A DNA stretch of 64,000 nt from Zygnema cylindricum (taxonomy: Eukaryota; Streptophyta; Zygnematophyceae; Zygnematales; Zygnemataceae). Position 1 is the first letter of the stretch. The number at the start of each line of letters is the position of its first letter. This document shows, one piece after another, positions 60,001 through 64,000 of the stretch. Below the pieces are notes generated by a model, which ran no database searches, had not been told where the DNA came from, and saw nothing but the letters and a program-made list of their open reading frames with translations. The translations under genes were made by a program, and so were the position numbers. The DNA lies in contig JBBHKE010002052.1 in NCBI GenBank assembly GCA_037447655.1, forward strand, positions 124,976 through 188,975, written 5' to 3'.

Positions 60001-63000
60001 TGCCCTTTTTAAAATGTGGTGGAAAAAAGCAGGGTTAGTTGGGGCATCGTGTACTTTACTGTAGGTGGTCTGTTTAATCAATTGTGAAGTGCACGCTGTT
60101 GCGAGAAAAAGCGTGCTTGTGCTGTACTCCTGCCAGCAAATTGCTGTTGAAGCTCTGCATATTCTGTACATATGCACCTGTTTGTAGCTTCGTTTATCTA
60201 CTCATTGTCCAGTGAGTAGGTTGGGCATTTGCAATCAGCACGGGAGCAGCGTTGTTTGTTTCTTGTTATAAATTTGCTCACTTCCGGTAGCTCTTTTCAG
60301 CCGTAATAAAGAAAAGACGCTGGTGTTTCCATTTTGTTCTGAAGCGTTGTTGTCGGGTATGGTGAGGGCGTTTGTCAATTGCAGTCATCTCAGCCTAGCA
60401 AACATTTTAAGCGGATTCCCTGCAGCAGTGAAATAAAGCTTATAGATTTTGGCAGTGCCACTTTCGACAGTCACTATCACTGCTCTGTGGTGTCTACCCG
60501 TCACTATCGAGCACCCGAGGTGATTCTGGGTGAGCTTTCTGCTAAACTATCCCAAGAGAGGGGGAGAGAGGGAGAGAGTGAACATCGTTTCTTGATTTGT
60601 GTCATATGACCTCTTTGTTCTGTGTTGTAGACCACATCTTTTTCACACCGTGTCCTTTTTAAACTATTAGTTGATGTTAACCGAGTAATAGACAGAATGT
60701 GCGATGGTCATTGAACAAAGCAAGCTTTTCCGGTTATTTATGTATACAGATTTTATGCCAGGGGCATTCTCAAAGCAGGGATGTTCTCACTTTCAGCTTC
60801 ATGCCGAAATGACTTTTGTTGCCTTTAAGAGCTTGTGAACATGTAAGGAGGATAGCTCAATTGGGAAAACTGATGGCTTCGAAACTATTTTGAGTCACTA
60901 TGAGAAATGTGACTGGTTAGAAGGCTGGAGTCTAGAATGTAGGTGTTCTCAAGGAGCTCTATAATGTTTGCGGAGCAAATCCATTTGGTCCCTTTTTCCC
61001 TTATATAGTAGAATCTGGCGTGGCAGATGACCTCTGTTCAGCATCCCTTACTGTTGTCTGTATATAATCAGGCTGAAACTACATTGTTTTCAATGCGCTT
61101 ATTTTCAGTGAAAGTATCAAAAGCACATTTTGGACAGTCTAGGGCTGTGCATCACCAAGGCTTGGTGAGGAACTGGCATTTCAGAACATTTGCGGTTGTT
61201 TTTCTGGTGTTGCAGAAACCTGCTCGTTCTTTCTTCATTTTCGTCTAACTTTCTGAGCAGGGGATGGGCAGGTCTTGGCTGGACTTACCCGTGCGACATT
61301 TGGAGCATTGGATGCATTCTGGTGGAGCTTGTTACGGTAAGCGCATGCATGATTGCTCTCTTTGATGCCTGGTGATAGGGTATTACACTAAGGAAGTTGT
61401 GCCATCGTTTTGGGGACAAATGGTACGGTTTGTACTGTTTTCTGGGTAAATTTACGCACAATTTGCCCTAAAGCTCCACGACTTAGCCTCAACATTAGGG
61501 CAAATTTCCTAAATTTTATTACCAGATGAATCAATTTTATTCATCAAGGATAAAGTGGCATGCCTCTGCTGGGGGAATGTGATGGACTAGAAGACAAACC
61601 TGAAATTGTTTTTTGGAGACTACCTATTGGTCGCTTGCTTTTGTGTTTTTTCTGTTCATGCTTTTCCTTTTTATGCAAGTTTGCAATTTGTGATGGAAAT
61701 ACTGTTTTGGATGAATAGTAAAGGCCTGAATTTTACCAAATTCTCCGGTCTTTGGTAATGTGTGTCAATAGGGAGATGCACTGTTCCAAACACATGAGAA
61801 CCTTGAACATCTAGCCATGATGGAGCGTGTAATAGGGCCGATTCCGCCGCGGATGGTAAAAATGGCGGAGTAAGTAATACACTTGATGCATAAAAGCTGA
61901 ATAGATTCAACATGACACAGTTTTGCTTTGAAAATATTGTTCTTTGTATTTTATGCCGTATTAGTTTTCCTGAAATACGTCACAAGGAATGTCACTGGAA
62001 TCTCAAAGCTTAGGTTGCTGCAGATGGTTTTGCGTTTTTGACAATGGTCACTGGTGGCATGAACATATGCTGCTCTGCTTTTATCAGGGTCGATGTATTT
62101 AGGGTATTTTTTATGCAAATATAGGACTATCAGGATGTAATTGGTTTGCACAGAGGTTGAGTTCATAGTGCCCAGAAACTTTATCTATCAGGGTTCAGTT
62201 CGCTTTGTTGCAAGCAAACATAAAAATAACCCTGTCAAGTTGTGATTACATTGCGCCAGCCGTAGAGCAGAAAAGTACTTTCGACATGGGCGAGAGTTGA
62301 ATTGGCCTGAGGGAGCAGCATCAAGAGAAAGCATCCGGGCAGTGAGGAGGTTACCACGCCTTCGGGTGAGGGCTCAATTCTCTCTTTTTATGGACACAAT
62401 GAATGCCATGCCTGGTAGGAGGGCAAGGCTAGCAGTTGAGAAAAAGCTGGGATTCGATGTAGTAGTAGATGTTAACAGCAGATGTATATAATGGCTGAGT
62501 GTTGAGGAAGGTTTTTTTAAGTTGACGGGGGAATTTGGCTGAACATGGACGTCAAAAGTAGGCAGCTGCATTTCTTCACAATAACGTGTATGTTTTTGTT
62601 GCTCCTGTGGAAATTGTCAACAGTTCAGTGGTTTAATGGTTTGCAGTTTAATGTTTTCCAAGAGATTTTGGGGAATTTATCATGAAGAAGCTATTTAAAG
62701 TATGATAGTTTGGAGGTAATATTGTCTTTGCATGAGTAAAAAAATTCCCTGCTGCCCATTAAGCAGAGCTATTTGGCTGGTCAGAAAGTTATCGAGCCAG
62801 TTACTAAAGCTCTCACCATAGTCATATTAAGTTGGAATATTTGAACACGATCTCATATTTTTCAAACCTGGCTTTACTATTGTTATTATGTTGGCCGATT
62901 TTACCTGACATGGTGTCATTTGTGCTTATGGGGTTTCTCTAACGTGCGGGCATGATTATTGTTATCTGGTGGGTCACTTTGAGTTTTGGCTCCTTGGTGT

Positions 63001-63866
63001 GGTCGTAGCCATTGTTTTTATATTGCAAATGCCTCTCTCACTTTAATCTCTTTTATTAGGCTGGCTACCTTAACATGATATCAGAAGTTGCAAAATCATC
63101 GGATGTGATTGCACTAGGAACGCATTTAGGTGGGTCTCAAACGATGAAAACATCCTTAAGGCAGGATGATATATATTTGTCTGTGTTGCCATTACAAACA
63201 TTTGACTGGCAAAGTGTTGTCCTGTTCACTGTCCATGGTCCATTGATATTAACTTGACACTCATTTACCATTGGTTGAAGTCAGCATGTTCAATCCGGAT
63301 AATCACATGAATTAGATTCTGTGCCATTGTCCAGGTTAGTATAAACCAGTATTCATTGCATTTGTTATTTATTGCATGTTCCGTAGGTTATGGTGTTTCG
63401 TAAAGTGGACATTCTCATAAGATACTTGTCTAGATTTGACCACAATGGTTATGTAGTCTGGTTATAGTATGAACACTAAGGCTAACTATCTATGTGTGTT
63501 CAGCCCTCTTCATGAATGCCTGAGTGTAGTTTTGGAAGAGACTGAGGGATGTGATTATAGTATTTTTTGTTGCTTGACCTTTTGAATGAATTGCCTGTTC
63601 ATGTTGCAGTGGAGGAAGTCAATAGTGGAGCTATTTGGTGAGTTCGTGTCTTTACATAATGCGGGATAGAAGCCTGTTCATGACTGAGGCCTGGTATTGG
63701 TTTTTGTTTTACTTCTCAGGATTTGATAATGCAGCATGTGGAGCATTCAGCTGGAACTTTAATAGACCTGCTTCAAGGCCTTCTGAAGTTTGAACCGATG
63801 GAGAGACTGCCTGCGAGAGAAGCTCTGAAGCATCCATTTTTTCGAGAGCCAAGCCGGAGATATTAG
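57068..63866 (+). CDS. AFC2: LAMMER (CLK-type) dual-specificity protein kinase, plant AFC-like, spliced gene
   Basis: Proposed exons: 57068-57142, 57287-57470, 57710-57736, 58721-58874, 59194-59245, 59584-59698, 59883-59974, 60385-60529, 61272-61336, 61772-61869, 62260-62365, 63720-63866. From 57710 on, all phases agree and no frame break is seen. The protein has the glycine loop GEGTFGRV, the VAIK lysine, catalytic IHTDLKPEN, the DFG motif in [20 protein letters not shown], and the signature [12 protein letters not shown]. It ends [14 protein letters not shown]. Plant AFC kinases phosphorylate SR splicing factors in the nucleus; that role is family knowledge. The basic N-terminus ([10 protein letters not shown]) precedes a [15 protein letters not shown] block typical of AFC proteins. 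The first two exons are the least certain: the 57287 acceptor was chosen because it restores phase, and the start could be 57059. Intron 7 uses a GC donor. The paralogue (AFC1/2/3) is a guess. Confidence 0.9.
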
Positions 63867-64000
63867 AGTATTGGAGATGGTTAGGCGAGAAGACGAAGGT
63901 ATTCCAAGACAATCAAAAGCATGTGCCACGGTCTTGTGATTTCTGAAGCTCAGCCGGGTGGTCGAAGTTGCTGCTACTGCTTTGGCAACTGGGCATTTTG

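Overview
The window is eukaryotic nuclear DNA, most likely from a plant (streptophyte) lineage. Two spliced genes point that way: an AFC-type LAMMER protein kinase on the right and a ZIFL-like major-facilitator transporter near 14-18 kb. Both have many GT-AG introns, and the surroundings are dense in Ty1/copia, hAT and MITE-type repeats. A large-genome charophyte alga would fit, but this is inference; nothing in the sequence fixes the species. No CRISPR array, operon, rRNA or credible tRNA gene was seen.

Layout. 1-13.3 kb: a family of hAT DNA transposons (one 3.2-kb copy with a decayed transposase and two 1.2-kb internally deleted copies), small elements sharing the same kind of terminal repeat, a second MITE family with TA-type ends, and a 0.75-kb duplication next to an assembly gap. 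14.1-17.8 kb: the transporter gene, whose introns are full of CT microsatellites and which seems to lack the exon for its first two membrane helices. 19-25 kb: more MITEs, including a 1.05-kb inverted composite, and an unnamed three-copy repeat. 26.1-30.9 kb: a broken pogo-like (CENP-B HTH plus DDE) transposase gene interrupted by a 1.6-kb decayed TCTA satellite. 31-37 kb: mostly gene-free, with an old LTR fragment and a 0.68-kb direct-repeat pair.

37.3-53.4 kb is a nested stack of copia retrotransposons, all read on the minus strand. An older element, E1, is interrupted by a second element, E2, and by two solo LTRs. E2 is itself interrupted by two more solo LTRs. Target duplications and the way the host reading frames rejoin show the order of events. 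53.4-56.4 kb is gene-poor with short tandem duplications. 57.1-63.9 kb is the LAMMER kinase gene, apparently intact from the glycine loop to the stop codon, with a 537-bp MITE ending about 150 bp before its start.

Only the kinase and the transporter look like host genes. I found no convincing undescribed functional system. The most informative content is the reconstructable transposon history, a reverse-transcriptase motif change shared by both copia copies, the hAT family series, and the intron anomalies of the two genes.
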